A stretch of DNA of 64,000 nucleotides from Spongospora subterranea f. sp. subterranea (lineage: Eukaryota; Endomyxa: Phytomyxea; Phytomyxea; Plasmodiophorida), in contig JAUGWO010000065.1 of assembly GCA_049724395.1 (NCBI GenBank), forward strand, positions 93,400-157,399, read 5' to 3'. Positions 15,509 to 28,357 of this stretch are shown piece by piece (within the stretch, counting starts at the first letter, position 1; each line of letters starts with the position of its first letter). The translations under genes were made by a program, and so were the position numbers. Under the pieces are notes generated by a model. That model saw nothing but the letters and a program-made list of their open reading frames with translations, did no database searches and was not told where the DNA came from.

Positions 15509-17060
15509 TCACAAAGAAAAGTAAACGGTCGCTCCACGATTTACCAAGGCTCGTGCCCGGAATACTGTCGTAATATCTGCCAGCGCGTCGACAACTGTGC
15601 AGATAATGTCCCGACTGTATCTTTCGGCTGTGGATGATGGTATGGGAGGCCCCGGTCCTTGACGTGGAAGATCGCGTAACGTCAGCACGGGCGTCACGGG
15701 AATCATTGTGAACCGTGGCTTCGTAAATAGACTGGTAGTATAACCGGACAAAGATGGTGTTACACATATCTCAAGGCTTTTGCTGTGAGAAAAACATTTC
15801 ACATATACAATTGCATTATCTATTATTTGTCAAATTATAAACTCGTCAGAGTTGGATCTGGCGGCCAACTTGGAAATCGCTTGGCAGTACTCTCGAAATT
15901 CGGGTTTGTCTCGGATCATCTTCATATAAACGTGAAGATTTTCTCTTTCCTGAATCGCGGGATTTACGGAAAGCTTTTCGCGCGCACGGACAAGAGATGT
16001 CAACCGATCTTCGCAATGCCAAATGCGTCTCAATACCGCCAGCAGGTTTTTCAAAGCAGCTGTTTCGGAATCCGCATCGAATGTGAACGCGTATTTTTTC
16101 CATGCGGATCCTTCAACTGGAACGGCGACAATCTGGGTCAAAGGATTATCTCGAGATCACTGAATGCGCTACAGTTTCATTTACCAAATTAGGAAATTGA
16201 AATTTAACCACTGGAACGGCTTCAGGGTTGGAACGAAGACTGATATGTACAATGTTATGAGGGGGAATTCTGAATGTCAAATGCGGATTACACCCGTCAT
16301 CGCAGGTTAGCAGTAGAATTCCTGGACCAAAATCTTCCCAAACTGTGTTGAGATTTTTGTTTTGGAGATCTGATGGTGAAACTCTCAATCTCGTTGAAAT
16401 AGTATTGCTTGTCGATTGTTCTGATAAATATGGGACAACACGGATGGGAAATTTCCTTCCTGATCCGAGCTCAACCGGTTCCACGTCGAATGTAGATATC
16501 ACTTGTTTTGGCTTCAACAGCAACCTACTGATTCGTATCTTCAACCCGTGCCCTTTGCCATCAGAACTGGGCCCAAAAACAGTGCTAATGTGTTTTGCAA
16601 CAGTTTTGCGGTTGCGTTCCATCTTATATTTGGCTTTTGCTCTATAAGAGCCCCCTAGTCGACGTAAACAAGTATCGACCCTCGATTTACCGCATTCAGT
16701 GTATGGTGCGTTCTCCATTTGTTGGCAACGTTCTCCGCAGGCCTGACTGGCATCTAAACCAATACAACCATCTTTGTTTCCCAACTCAGAAGTATATTCT
16801 GATCTTTCAGGGGAGCTTGATGACGCGGCAGAACGAGGGTTTAAATCGCATAAAAAGCATTTCCAGCCATGTACAGAATCCTTTTCGCTAAAGATGAGAG
16901 ACATTATTTCAAAGCCATCTGCGATAACAGCGAAAGATTACCCGCAATAGCAATCGTAGTGGAATTTTTTGGAACACGTGACACATTGCAACTGTTGAAC
17001 CGCTGTTACTGATGACAATTTGCCAGCCATAATTATTGGCGTCATGTTTCTTACGATGTT
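15509..17060 (-). CDS. Unknown protein with a PHD-like zinc-finger half
   Basis: A multi-exon minus-strand gene. The first exon (ATG near 17043, MAGKLSSV) carries CVTCSKKFHYDC. A 50-nt intron leads to GWKCFLCDL, together the second half of a PHD-type finger; the first Cys pair is not visible. Next comes a basic region (RAKAKYKMERNRKTVAKHIS). Then there is a predicted beta-rich domain (LKIRISRLLLKPKQVISTF, PIRVVPYLSEQS, CNPHLTFRIPPHNIVHISL). A helical C-terminal part follows (LLAVLRRIWHCEDRLTSLV). A frame change near 16150 is not explained by a normal intron, so the gene may carry a frameshift or sequence error. I cannot name the family. The end at 15509 may be false: splicing at 15544-15502 would run in frame into the BAR gene. 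Confidence 0.45.
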
Positions 17061-17235
17061 TGTGCCAAGTTGTTCAAACGTATTGCACCAGCAGGTCACC
17101 TAATATTTACTCAATGGCAGTCAGTTCGTCCGAATCTTCAGCCCTTACATGCTTTCGGTTCGACGATCTGGAAGTCATACTATCATGTAATGTGATAGCG
17201 GCACGCTGCTGTTCCCGCCATACAACTCCTCATTG

Positions 17236-17675
17236 ACCGTTATGTTTCACAGCGTCGACTGTGTTATCGCAGAAACGCGCGTCAGTTTCATTTCGAATTG
17301 AAGAGTTCAGATCATGTTCTATGGCAAGGGCCGAGGGTGTCATCCACTGAACGCCGGGCGATCTCGCTAGTTAGATACATGGCAACAGTAAAGGAGGATA
17401 AGAATTGCAAGGTTAGCAACGAAAAAAACAAACAAACAATTTTATTATATACAGAACAACGATATGAACAAGAATGTTGTTTTTGTTCTGGCACCAGTCG
17501 GCGCGATCAGCTCAATCGTCCAACATTACCACACGTTCGAATTGAACTGTGATCATTGAGTTCTTCTTTTGAGACGGTTTTCAACCAGCAGAGCAGGATG
17601 TACTTAGCTCATCTTGTAACAGCCCCGCCCATCTGCTCCGTGACGGCGCAACCGCCGGCGCACAACTTCAACAAC
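17236..17675. promoter_or_regulatory. Divergent promoter region of SPT6 and the PHD-like gene
   Basis: About 0.5 kb lies between the PHD-like gene (minus) and SPT6 (plus). It has no convincing coding frame. An AT-rich run of A and T tracts lies near 17410-17450. I see no clear TATA box or other defined element. Confidence 0.35.
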
Positions 17676-20600
17676 ATGAGCGGCGCCAGCGCCTATGTTG
17701 ACGTCGAGGCTGAAGTCTCCTCCGACGATGAGGATTTTCAGGTGTCAGCAGACGAGGATGTGTCAGAGGATGAAGAGGAGGAAGCCAGGCTCAATAAGGA
17801 GATGATTGCCGATGAAGACGAAATAGAAGCGGAACGCCAGCGCGTGAGTCCAGCCGATCGACGTGTTGCCGAATCTACAGAAGATCTCGTGGATGATGAT
17901 TATCTTCTTCTTGAAGACCATCATGGTGTAAAGTTCAACAGAAAAAGAAAAGGTACCCCTTGATATCGCAAATATTCCCAGCCGACCTTAGATGATTTCA
18001 AATTCCCTTTTTTTCCAGGGTTGGATACCGCCAATGATGGCAAACGAAAACGTCTACAAAGACAAACTGCTAGCGATGATGAGGTTGATGATGTACAAAA
18101 ACCGAAAGATGATGATGGAAATGGCGGTTATTCAGAAGATGATTATGGGCTATCTGGGGATGAGGACGACGACCAAAATGAAGACTGGCTAGTGGACGAT
18201 GTTTCTGGAGCTCGTAAAAACAAGCGGCAACCTTCTGGAAAAGCTGCACAATTCGGCGAAGCGGGAGATATATTTTGGCGATATGACTGAGTTTTTAGCG
18301 TCCACCGCTGAAGTAGCCGCTGAGGAAGATAATCATACTGTTCAAACAATGGTCAGTGCTGGTATATTAATTAACTCGCTTGGAGCTTTTTATAACAGTC
18401 AGTACAGAGGAGAGAAAGTCAGATTGAACCTTCAATTGCGGCACGCCATATGGTTACTGCTGCCGATGAAGTAATTCGAAACACTGATCTCCCAGAAAGG
18501 CTTCAGAAGCGAGTATCCGAACGCCCCGCATTTGATGAAGATCCGAAAGAGCTAATGTTCCAGGAAGCAGAATGGATTCATCAATATAAGTTTCAGCAGC
18601 TGGTCGGTCGGGTTTGTTATTTGAACATGAGCTTGGTTTCATTGAATAATAGGCACCCACTACAGCTGTTCCTGTAATAATGGCTGTTCTGGAAATGATT
18701 CGATTGCATAACTTTGACGTGCCTCATATCCAACTTTATCAGAAAGATTATTATATCCCACTTCAATCTTCTGACATTTGGATAATTGATAGATGCGATA
18801 AAAAATGGGATCACATCGTGTCGAAAGAGAACATCTGTTGCCAAACAATGTATTGTTTCTTATTTTTTGCATAATGAATTTCACACTGAAATCACTTTGC
18901 AGTAGAAAAACATGCTCCCAATGAAGTCGATCTTCTTGGTCAACTGTCGTGTGCCGTCGACGAGGAAGAAATTGAAGAAGTTAGAAATTACGTCAGCTCC
19001 CGCACTGACCCAATAACCTCATCAATCAAACGGCCTCAACGGCGCAACACTTTGTCGCATTCCGCGCATGATCATCTTCTGGAACCTATTACAGAATCGA
19101 TGTTCTTAGAACCGCGGAAAGTTGGTCAAAATTTTAGGGCCAGGTTTCTGCAACACGAACCTTCTGATCCCGAACTTGCGCCTGAGCAATTAGCAGAAGG
19201 TATTTTTTTTAACTGGGTTTTTTGTTTTGTAACGATTGCGTTGCAGGTGCAGTTTGCGAACGGTTTCCCACCCCTGCGTCTGCATTGGCAGCAGCAAGGG
19301 CCATATGTGCGGCCAACACTGCCTTGGATCCCTTCGTCCGATCTGCAATACGTGACCGGTTCATGGACATTGCTGTAATCTGCACTACGCCGACTCAAAA
19401 GGGGAAGATGGCCATCGACTGGGGTCACGAGTAATTCTTTGATTAGCAGTTTTGTGACCAAGATTAATATTATGGCGATTAGATATTTTGAGATCAAACA
19501 TCTGGTCGACAAACCGATTCGTGCGTTTTTAGTGGAAAATACGTCGCAATTTGCACTATTAACATGTGCCGAATCGGAAGGGTTTATCAAATCGACAATC
19601 CGGTTTCCGCAAATGACTGACGGTGTCAATTTGCTTGCAATGGAATTTTGCGACCTTTTTCAGTCAATGGGATTCAGCCGTATTTCGCAGCTTTGGAACG
19701 AACAACGTCGTCTTGTCTTCGATGAAATGGTTGATCGCCATTTGTTTAAAGTTATGGAAAATGGGTCTCGCGAGAAGCTCTCTGCCGCTGCTTTAGAAGT
19801 AATTGCTGCCCGCGCTGCGAATAAGTAAGTTTTCTTGCAGCACTGCAAAGTCAGCTTATTTATTTTTCAGGCTGTCGACATACATCAACATTTCTCCTAT
19901 TTCGCGAGAAAGACAAGTTGTTTGCGCGTGTAGTGTTGGAGATCGTGGTGACCCTTCATACGTTGCCGTTATTGACCGCCAGGGGTTGCTTGTGGATCAT
20001 ATCACATTGCCCAATATGAAAATGTTTGTTCGTAGATCGAACGTAAACGTCAAAGTCAATGTTCATGGTAGGTGCTGTTCTAAGATTATTTTATTTTGTT
20101 CAACCTCTGCAGATTTAAAAAGCAAAAAAGGTCAAGACGCCAGAAGATTTCGGTCATTCATTGAACGTTACTCCCCTGTTTTCGTCGCCATTTCGGCTGA
20201 TTATTTCGAGGGCTCGCGCGAATTCATGGCTGAGGTTGTTTTACTTTGGGACACAGTGACGTGTTAATTAACTGCTGTCGCACCCAGGCAAAAATTGCAT
20301 TGCAAAGTCGTGCTGGTAGCATCCCAATTGAGTATGTTGATCCTGCCGCAGCTCGGATTGCGATGAATTCACGCAGAATGGTCGAAGAACTATCTGAACA
20401 TCCAACGTTGCTTCGTCAAGCTGTTGCATTGGCTAGATATGTACAAGACCCGTTGAGTGAAGTATGTGTAGAATGCTTTCTAGATTTCGTTATCAAAGTA
20501 CGCTGCTGTAGGTGTGTGCTATTGCTGCCACACATCCAGTGGATTTGATCAGTTTGCCGTTGGATCCGCTTCAAAAATGCGTCCCACGCGAGCATATGCT

Positions 20601-22859
20601 TCGCTGTCTACAGCAATGTCTTATCGATCTCGTCAACCATGTTGGGGTAGATGTAAACTTGGCTGTTTCTCAACCACATCTGCAGGGTATTGTTTGTGTC
20701 TAATCTGTCTTCCATTTCACCTTATGGTGTGTCTGTATTTGCTGTAGGGTCATTATCCTTCATTAGTGGTTTAGGTCCTCGTAAAAGCAAATTGCTTGTT
20801 GATTTCATAAAGCGAAACGGTGCCGTATCGTCGAGAGAGGATCTACGTAAAGTGTTTGGCGACTGTGTCTGGCGAAATAGTTCTGGTTTTTTACGGATCA
20901 TTGCACCACCATTTTCACAGGTTATCAGGTGTTAATATGAACAACGCTAAAAACTAATATTCTGGTTCTAGATGCTAATTAGTCCTTTGGATGATTCAAG
21001 AATCCATCCTGAGCATTATATGCTGTCTGATCGCGTCGTTCTCAATGCGCTTGATATTGATATTCGAAGTGACGATGCTGGCGGGGTCCGAGATGCCCTC
21101 ATTCTTCGCCTGCGCGCCCCTGCGCTTCGCTACAAACTTGATGAACTTGATCTTTATGCGTATGCACAAGCCATGGAGAAGGAAGGCGAAGGTCGGTTTA
21201 CTGAAACACTTCAGCTAATCAAATCGGAGCTCAAGGCGCCATTTACCGACAATATTAGACATCCTTTCACGTAATCCATCTCATTGTTTCAAGTTTGCCA
21301 AGGTTTATTGGTGATTTTCAGGCCTTTAACTCCCGAGATCCTGTTCCACTTGTTAACTGGAGAACAGCCTGGTGTTACCCTGTATCGTGGCCAAATTGTT
21401 GATGTTGTTATTACGAGTTCGAATCGCAGTGGCGTTATGACACGTTTAGACTCTGGAATCCCTGCGTTTATTCCTATTTCGGCTTATCAAGACGAAATCA
21501 CGGCTCTTAAGGCAGAGCAAGGCGAAGATGCAGCGTTTAAGCAGATCCAGATGCTAACTAAACCCGTCTGTGCGTTACTGGTTCAAATAATAATTGCTTA
21601 TATGGTGATTGTTAGGGGGTCACTATTAAAGCTCGTGTTGTATCTATTGACCTTTCCAGATTTCGAGTTGATTTAACTGCATCGGAACGAGATCTCAACG
21701 ATAAAACGTGCGTATCTATTTGAGAAACGGTCTGTGGTCATTAACGGTTGCCCAAGGTCCTGGGAGACGCCTCTCCGCAACGATATCTACAACGTGGAAG
21801 TCGTTGATGTTGATGATGGCCCCAAACCAGATACGGCCATCCTCGCCAAAGCACCTGCCCGAAAATTCATACCAAGAAACATCGATCACCCCTTGTTCTC
21901 GAATGTTGACCGTGAGAAGGCGGAATCCATGCTGAAAGATGCGGTTAGAACTCTTCTTGTTTGCTTGCTTGTTAATAGCACCTCAAGTCTTTGTCGGCAG
22001 CCTGTTGGCGATGTTGTTATTCGCCCATCTCGATTGGGTACACATCAACTGACAATCACTTGGAAAATCGCCGAAGATATCTACGTCAACATTGCCGTTG
22101 CTGAGCATGACAAGCCGCATGAAAGTCAGCAAGGCTCTCGGACGGCGCCTTTCCATTGAAGATGAACATTTTGAGGGTAAAATTTATTTTTGGCAATAAT
22201 CTCCCTGCGTCAAACTGCGGTTACAGATCTTGACGAAATTTTGGCTCGGTATATTCGCCCGTTAACTAAGTTTGCTGAGACCATTGTGCAACACGGATGT
22301 TTTCGGTTCGGCTCTGAAAGCGAGATTGACCGGTTACTCATGGACGATAAAGAAGATCAGGTCTACCCGTTTTATGTATGTTTACTTTCCTCTAATTCGG
22401 TACATCCAGCCCTCCCGAATTCCGTATTTCTTTGGATTTTCTACAGAGCACCCAGGATTGTTTGTTTTCTCCTATTTACCAAGTAAAAGGGTTCACCACG
22501 AACTCGTCAAACTAACCCCGAAAGGATTCCGTTTCCAGAAACGTGTTTTCACCAAACCAAGCCAGATTGTGGCGTGGTTTAAGGCACAGTTTGCTAAGGT
22601 GGTAAAGGCAAGGGCAAAGAAGGTAAAAAGAGAGTTTTTAATGGTAATTGAATTTTCACCGTTAGGTTTTTAGGCCGCTGTCATTACCGAGCAACAACAA
22701 AAGGTACCAAATGACGCCAGGAGTCGGTCGCGTTGGGGTGAGGCAAAACCGTCAACCACATTTTTACGTCAAACTCGTCCTGAACCTCCGAAACGCGCTC
22801 CTCCAACATATCCTCAACATTATCAGCAGTTCCAGCGACAAGATAGACCGCGTTATTAA
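17676..22859 (+). CDS. SPT6: Transcription elongation factor and histone chaperone SPT6
   Basis: SPT6 homologue that travels with RNA polymerase II and reassembles nucleosomes. Many short exons. The N-terminus is acidic (YVDVEAEVSSDDEDFQ, DDYLLLEDHHGVKFNRKRK). A helical core follows (RNTDLPERLQKR, EAEWIHQYKF). The YqgF/RNase H-like domain includes CSVGDRGDPSYVAVID. The HhH/DNA-binding part has SLSFISGLGPRKSKLLVDFI. The S1 domain is LYRGQIVDVVITSSNRSGVM. Tandem SH2 domains have VVIRPSRLGTHQLTITWKIA and LVKLTPKGFRFQKRVF. The stop is at 22857-22859 after RQDRPRY. The repetitive Ser/Thr C-terminal tail of animal SPT6 is absent or very short. The start at 17676 (MSGASAY) has a good context; an in-frame ATG at 17598 is an alternative. 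A T-run at 18273-18276 seems to hold one extra base relative to the expected reading. Confidence 0.93.
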
Positions 22860-23930
22860 ATTTGCTGTCCAACATGGCGACTTCATTATATAAATATATT
22901 CCTCAATCTCATGTACAAATACCTAGATTCAATCGTCTAATACCCCACCATCCTAAAGAGGGATTTAAACAAAGATTTGAGGACTGGGGACCGAATCGAC
23001 TCCAGCGGTGAACTCGGAAGTGAACCCATGGATTCGGTTTGGTTCCATTTGGGTAAGTTATTGCCGACAGAGTTGAATTCGTCAACAACTGGTATGTACA
23101 ATGGTAGTTTTGAGAACCATGCGCTCGAAATTCAAATATCTTTAAATTTGAACGGTTCGTTTGACATTTATTGATTTAAAACTCGCAGCTTTGCCCCGCT
23201 GACAAGGTCACCCACTCAACACCATCCGGCAATGAAGTGCTCAGCCTTCTGACTCAACGGTGAACAGTACTAAAAAATCTGCAAAACAGAATGAACTCGC
23301 ATATCCGCCATCTAAGTCCCATCCTGAGGCCCATGCGGCTGAAGACGTAAAACAGCAATATTTGCGCTGGCAATCTTCTTAGTTTACCTACAGCACGTTC
23401 GTGTGCTATTCGTGAGCCGAACTTTCTTTCAACCTTCAATCCAGTCAAAGGAGGTCACATCGGTTATGGAATGGATTTGTAATTGTTGCGATGGGAGTTT
23501 CTGGATGGCAAACTGGATTGGTAGATCGAGAGAAAGTAGATTTTCGGTGAAACGATCAACCCGTGTTGGCGAAAGTCAACCATTGGTACTCGCCCTCAAG
23601 CCCACATTAGTCGATCAGGTGCTTTTATACACTGGAGTGCATCTTGATTCCCAGCTGTTCTAGACGTGTACACAACTGTCACGGTTGCTCAAGGCCTGTC
23701 GAAATTATTCGTTCGGTTTTCGCCTCTTCTGTTTTTCGACGCGCACTAGTTCTCGGTTAAGCTGGAATGAGCAAAATGAAATGAGTTACGGAAATTGACT
23801 GGAAATTGTTGTTACAGACATACTCGGAAACGATAGTCGTCACTAAAATGTGCTGATCTCAATTCCTGTGCTCAGTTATTAATCTCTTCTAATACTCACC
23901 GTTCTGCCGAGCCGAGACATCTGTGTGTTG
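22860..23930. other. About 1.1 kb between SPT6 and TMF1 with no supported gene
   Basis: Short plus-strand frames (22977-23174, 23403-23663) have no recognisable domain. A minus-strand frame over 22684-22875 is only the shadow of the last SPT6 exon. The spacer is unusually long for this part of the window and may hold decayed repeats that I cannot identify. Confidence 0.45.
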
Positions 23931-26627
23931 ATGTCGTTTGACTTCCAACGATGGGCGACAAAATCGTTAGCCATAGTCGAGGGGCATTTAGACCAGGCAT
24001 TTGGGCTGGATAGTATTGACAATGCCGTCGCTCCAGCTTCAATCCCTACCAATACCGTACCCGTCATCCCTCAAACGGTATTCTTTTTTTCAAATTCTCT
24101 TTAGAGTGATTATATCACTTACAAATGAACCCAGACTGAAGCCAACAAAAGCCCATTGTCTCCTGTGATTGATGTTTTGTCCCGTATACCTGCTGAAACC
24201 GTTGTTGAGGAAGCTCAACCTGCCAAACAATCCTCTCCAGCCCGTTGTTTAAGTTCAACAGAGAAATCATATGAACCTGCTCTCGCCTCTGTTATAGCAA
24301 CAGATGAATCGCAAAGCCCCAAGTCTCTGTAGCAATTCTGTTGCGCAGGCGCGAAGCTCAGCTGTCTGATCTTAGTACCCAGCTAGCCCAATTTCATGAC
24401 GACAAGGTTCAATTTAACCACTTCGCTGATTTTATGATAACAGATTTTTAGGGGGATTTGGAAGCGAAACTCAGACAAGCATCTCGAATTGAGGCTGAAT
24501 TGAGACAATCTCTGGAACAAACCAAAAAATCATTGTCAGATCAACTGCAAAAAAAACAAGACCAGATTGATGAGATTTTGAAAGAAGGAGAGCAGTGGTC
24601 ACTGAAGCAGCTCAAATTGGAGACTATCACTAAGGGTCTCCGGAAACAGCTTCAGGAGCGACAGACCGACATCGACACCATCAAAGCGGACCTCGAACTA
24701 AAAACAGCCACATTGAATGATGCAGCTGCTAATCGTTTATCTCAAGAACAAGCAGAACAAAGTATAGTTGGTTTAGGTATGAAGTACTTTCGAACTAATA
24801 CTCTCCAGAGCTGTTAGAACGCATTGCATTGTTGACGAGCCAGTACGGAGAGGTAAAATCTGAGCTGGATCGTATCAATCGAGAGTCGACGCAACTTGAT
24901 GTGGAGAGAAGCGGATCGGTCGCAGTTGTAGAACGCTTAGAAGCAAAGCTCAAGGCGCTAGAGGTTAAATATAGCCTGGAATGCCAGACAAGAAAGTTTA
25001 TATCGTTTAGGTTGAAGCTGCACATTGGAAGATTGCTTATGATGAACAAAGTGAACTACATGCTCGCCTTTCGGTCATGCAAGATCAGGTTTTTCACTCC
25101 TTCAGATTTGTTTAACGACCGCTTACATTCTCCGTCTGACAGTTGAAAGAAGCCACGGTTCGTGAAGAGAGTCTTGTAAGAAATATTAGCGAGCTAACGT
25201 TAGAGTTGGAAACGCTTCGCGGTCAATCCCAGGGTGATCGGAATTCGTTGCGAATGCAGCTTCATGAAGTATGTCTGGTCATTCGCATCCACTGACAGGT
25301 CATATGAGCTTTTTCAGGTCCGAGGGCAGCTGCAAGAAGCGCAGCTTAGGGCTGAACAAGTTCAAAGCGAAATCCCTTCAGCCACGCGTCCACTCCTGAA
25401 GCAGGTACGAAATACCTAACTTGTATCACGTCGTCTCATGATTTATATTGACAATCAAGATTGAAACGTTTCAAAAATCGCTCAAATCTCGTACTGAATC
25501 GTGGGAGTCGCGTGAGCAATTTCTTATTGCACAGGTTGCCGATGCCGAGAAGCTACGATCTGAGTACCAGCAAGCGAAAGCATCGCTGGAAATTGCCCAT
25601 AAACAGCTTTGTGAAAATTTTCAGGCACTTCAAGTAGTCTTTTACTATCCCTGCCATATTGGCGCCACATCACTCAACTCGGATTCAGGTGGAAGCCCGT
25701 GACGTTGCCAATGATCGCTCTGATGCGCTTTCAAAGCTTGAGGCGGCACATGCTCGTCTTGAATCTATAATTCGCGACACCCAAAAAAAAGATCTGCATA
25801 TCGATTCTCTAAATAAGCAGGTCCAGTCCTTGGTTGACCAACGAACATTAGACGAATCAAGGCTCAGAGACGAAGTATATTTTGTTGCGATATGTTTCAA
25901 CTCAAAGCTTACATTCGTCATACAGGTTGAAGCAGCGAACTCCATAAATTCCGAACTGCGGGAGGAACTGGAAAATTCAAGACAAGCGTTTCGGGATTTG
26001 GAAACTTCATTTTCCCATCGAAACGACCTGGGTTGCAACTCGTTCTCTCTTATTCGCTTTCTGCTAAGAAATAATACATAGGTAAAACTGCACGTGAAAG
26101 TCTCCAGTTGCATAGCAGGCGGCCAAGTAATTCAAGCGACCCAAGCAATAATGGTTTCGCCCCTTTCCCCAAAGCCATCAACGGTACGATTGTCATGTAT
26201 AAAGGAATATCACATCGCCAATTTCCTTCAGGACCCATGAACGCCATGGATCTTCATCAACGTTTGCGGCGACAGGAGGCAGAACTGCAATCTCTTAGAG
26301 ATCGCCTCCTCACAATCGAATCCGACCGCGACAAGTTAATGGATCAGCTTGTTTCAGAATCGATAAAAAGCGCCAGTTTCGCTGAGGAATCTCAAACTCT
26401 CCAGAAGCAGCATGACGATCTGTTGATTAGGCATGACATTGCCCTTCATATTATTGGCGAGAAAACCGATCAGGTTTGTTACTGTTTGTGCCCGAGTTCC
26501 ATATTTGTTCATTGCGATTCTCTAGGTGGATGAGTTGCAGGCCGACCTAACTGAATCAAGGGGAATATTCAAAGAACAAATTTCTAGCCTCGTTGATCAA
26601 GTAGAGCGCCTCAGAAATAGACAATAA
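23931..26627 (+). CDS. TMF1: TATA element modulatory factor 1 (TMF1)-type golgin
   Basis: Long coiled-coil Golgi tether of the TMF/ARA160 family, which binds Rab6 and captures vesicles. The start at 23931 gives MSFDFQRWATKSLAIVEGHL, matching the amphipathic N-terminal motif of golgins such as TMF1. A Ser/Pro-rich spacer and a long heptad region follow (QLSDLSTQLAQFHDDK, QLKLETITKGLRKQLQERQT, EVKSELDRINRESTQL). The C-terminus is the conserved TMF-type Rab-binding coiled coil (LRRQEAELQSLRDRLLTIE, then RHDIALHIIGEKTDQ and VDELQADLTESRGIF). The stop is at 26625-26627. Exons are separated by roughly 45-60 nt introns. Near 24330 the frame changes where no ordinary intron is obvious; a phase-1 intron from about 24252 to 24330 is one solution, a sequence error another. 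Confidence 0.75.
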
Positions 26628-26813
26628 ACTAAAACTGCTATGTGTATATCGGCTTACAAGTATTGGTCGCCTTCACTTCATTTGGTGATAAACACTTGAG
26701 CGATGTTGAAAACCATTTACTTGTCGCCGTCCTTTGAGCCACGTTTATGTATTCCGGTGACGGTTTTCTAACAGGTACCGATTTTTGCCAGCAGAGGTTG
26801 GATTGTGCATAGA

Positions 26814-28164
26814 ATGGAATGTAGGCCTTCATCAATCATCATGCAGCTATGTACAACCGTCAAAAACCTACAACCAGTTACTGTATTGATGACCATGCGA
26901 AATTCCGACGGGTCATCCGAAACAGTCATGGCGTCCGATTCCTCGGAGGAGTTTTGGAGGTTCTTTGTTCAAAAGATGAAGAACCCTGGGTCTGGCCACA
27001 TCCGGTCCCGAATCAAAATGTACTTAACTACACGAGCTCTAAACCTCGCAACACTGATGGGTACATGCAGATTATTGAACGATTTAACCGCAAATCGGAC
27101 TATCGATGTGAAAGCCAATCAAGCTATTCAGCTGTTTCTGGATTATCCAGCAATTGATTCAAGTCATGAGCTATGGCAGGATTGCAGCCCCGATGAACTG
27201 GATCAGGCCAGGAAGGGCCTCGAAAAATTCATCATGATCAAAATGTATAAGCAGTTGATGAGATCGTCGACCTCAGCCCGCCTAAGAGACGCTGCATTAT
27301 CAGATCACATCAATAGATTATGGTTTTGTCGCAATATTCAGGTAAATTTTCTTTTATCTAACACGAAATTCAACGTAGGTGGATTGAGCCATCGCATTTA
27401 AGTATTCCGACTGCATTTGCAGATGGTGCAAAACTAAAGGCAGCGAAAACTGAGCTTCAGAACATGGATCTGTATAAGCCACCTCGCGATAAGCTTATTT
27501 GCATATTGAATTGTTGCCAGATCTTATCGAGTAATGACCATTTTGTAATTGCCTGCCATTGATACTCATAAGAACGATAGATATCATTACGACAGAAAGA
27601 GCAAAAGATAGAGGCGTACCTGCACCCGCTGCTGATGACTTATTACCGGTTCTTATTTATGTAATATTACAAGGATGCCCCCCTCATCCTTTTCTAAATT
27701 TACAGTACGACCATGGCAAGAGTGTTATCAACTCTGACATAATCATCAGATATATCTCAACATTCTGCAATCAGAGTGATTTGATGGGCTCTCCCGGATA
27801 CACCTTTACACATTATTTTTCTGCAATCACCTTTATTGAGAACTTGAACTCCTCGATGTTGACGAACTGCAATCAGAATCACTTTGACCGGTATGTCGAC
27901 CATTGCCTTTACTTGTTAAAGGATGACAATAACGTGGTTAGAATGTGTTATGGACGTCAAGATAGCTCGTTGGAAGCGTCAATGAACTTCATCGACGTGT
28001 CTGTGGGAGATCTACGAATATCGGATGTACCATTGTTGCTGTTAGAATATAAAGATCTGGCCGGGAAACTTCGACATTTTCAGAACCACAATGAAGATCG
28101 GCAGAGCAAAGCCGAAAACTCAATTTTGAAACCAATGTTCAACCTCCTCAGAGGAAATAAATAA
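26814..28164 (+). CDS. VPS9-domain protein, probable Rab5-family GEF
   Basis: VPS9 domains exchange nucleotide on Rab5/Vps21 in endosome traffic. Three exons in phase (26814-27322, 27379-27530, 27596-28164) give about 409 aa. The N-terminal helical bundle has EEFWRFFVQKMKNP and ARKGLEKFIMIKMYKQL. The VPS9 core shows WIEPSHLSIP, then NMDLYKPPRDKLICILNCCQ, DDLLPVLIYVILQGCPPH and GYTFTHYFSAITFIENL. The first donor (GTTTTG at 27323) is weak but is the one that keeps phase. No RING, ZnF-A20, CUE or SH2 domain is present, unlike Rabex-5, Vps9p or RIN, so the nearest named subfamily is unclear. Confidence 0.82.
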
Positions 28165-28357
28165 ACATAGCAACAGAGGAGTGTTAAATAAGGTTAGAGC
28201 TGCCCGCATAGGACTGGCTCCGGTGTCTTCTTTATTCTGATCTTCTGTACTGTGGGCAACGGCGGTCGCCCATTTCCTATTGCGGATTGAACACTTGCAG
28301 AATCGCTACTGCAGTTTTGACGTTTAGAATGGGAAACTTAATAGCAAACGCAAACAA

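Noticed and set aside
15785-16192. 135-codon plus-strand frame
   Set aside because: Antisense to the PHD-like gene, with no domain; the minus strand has longer linked exons.
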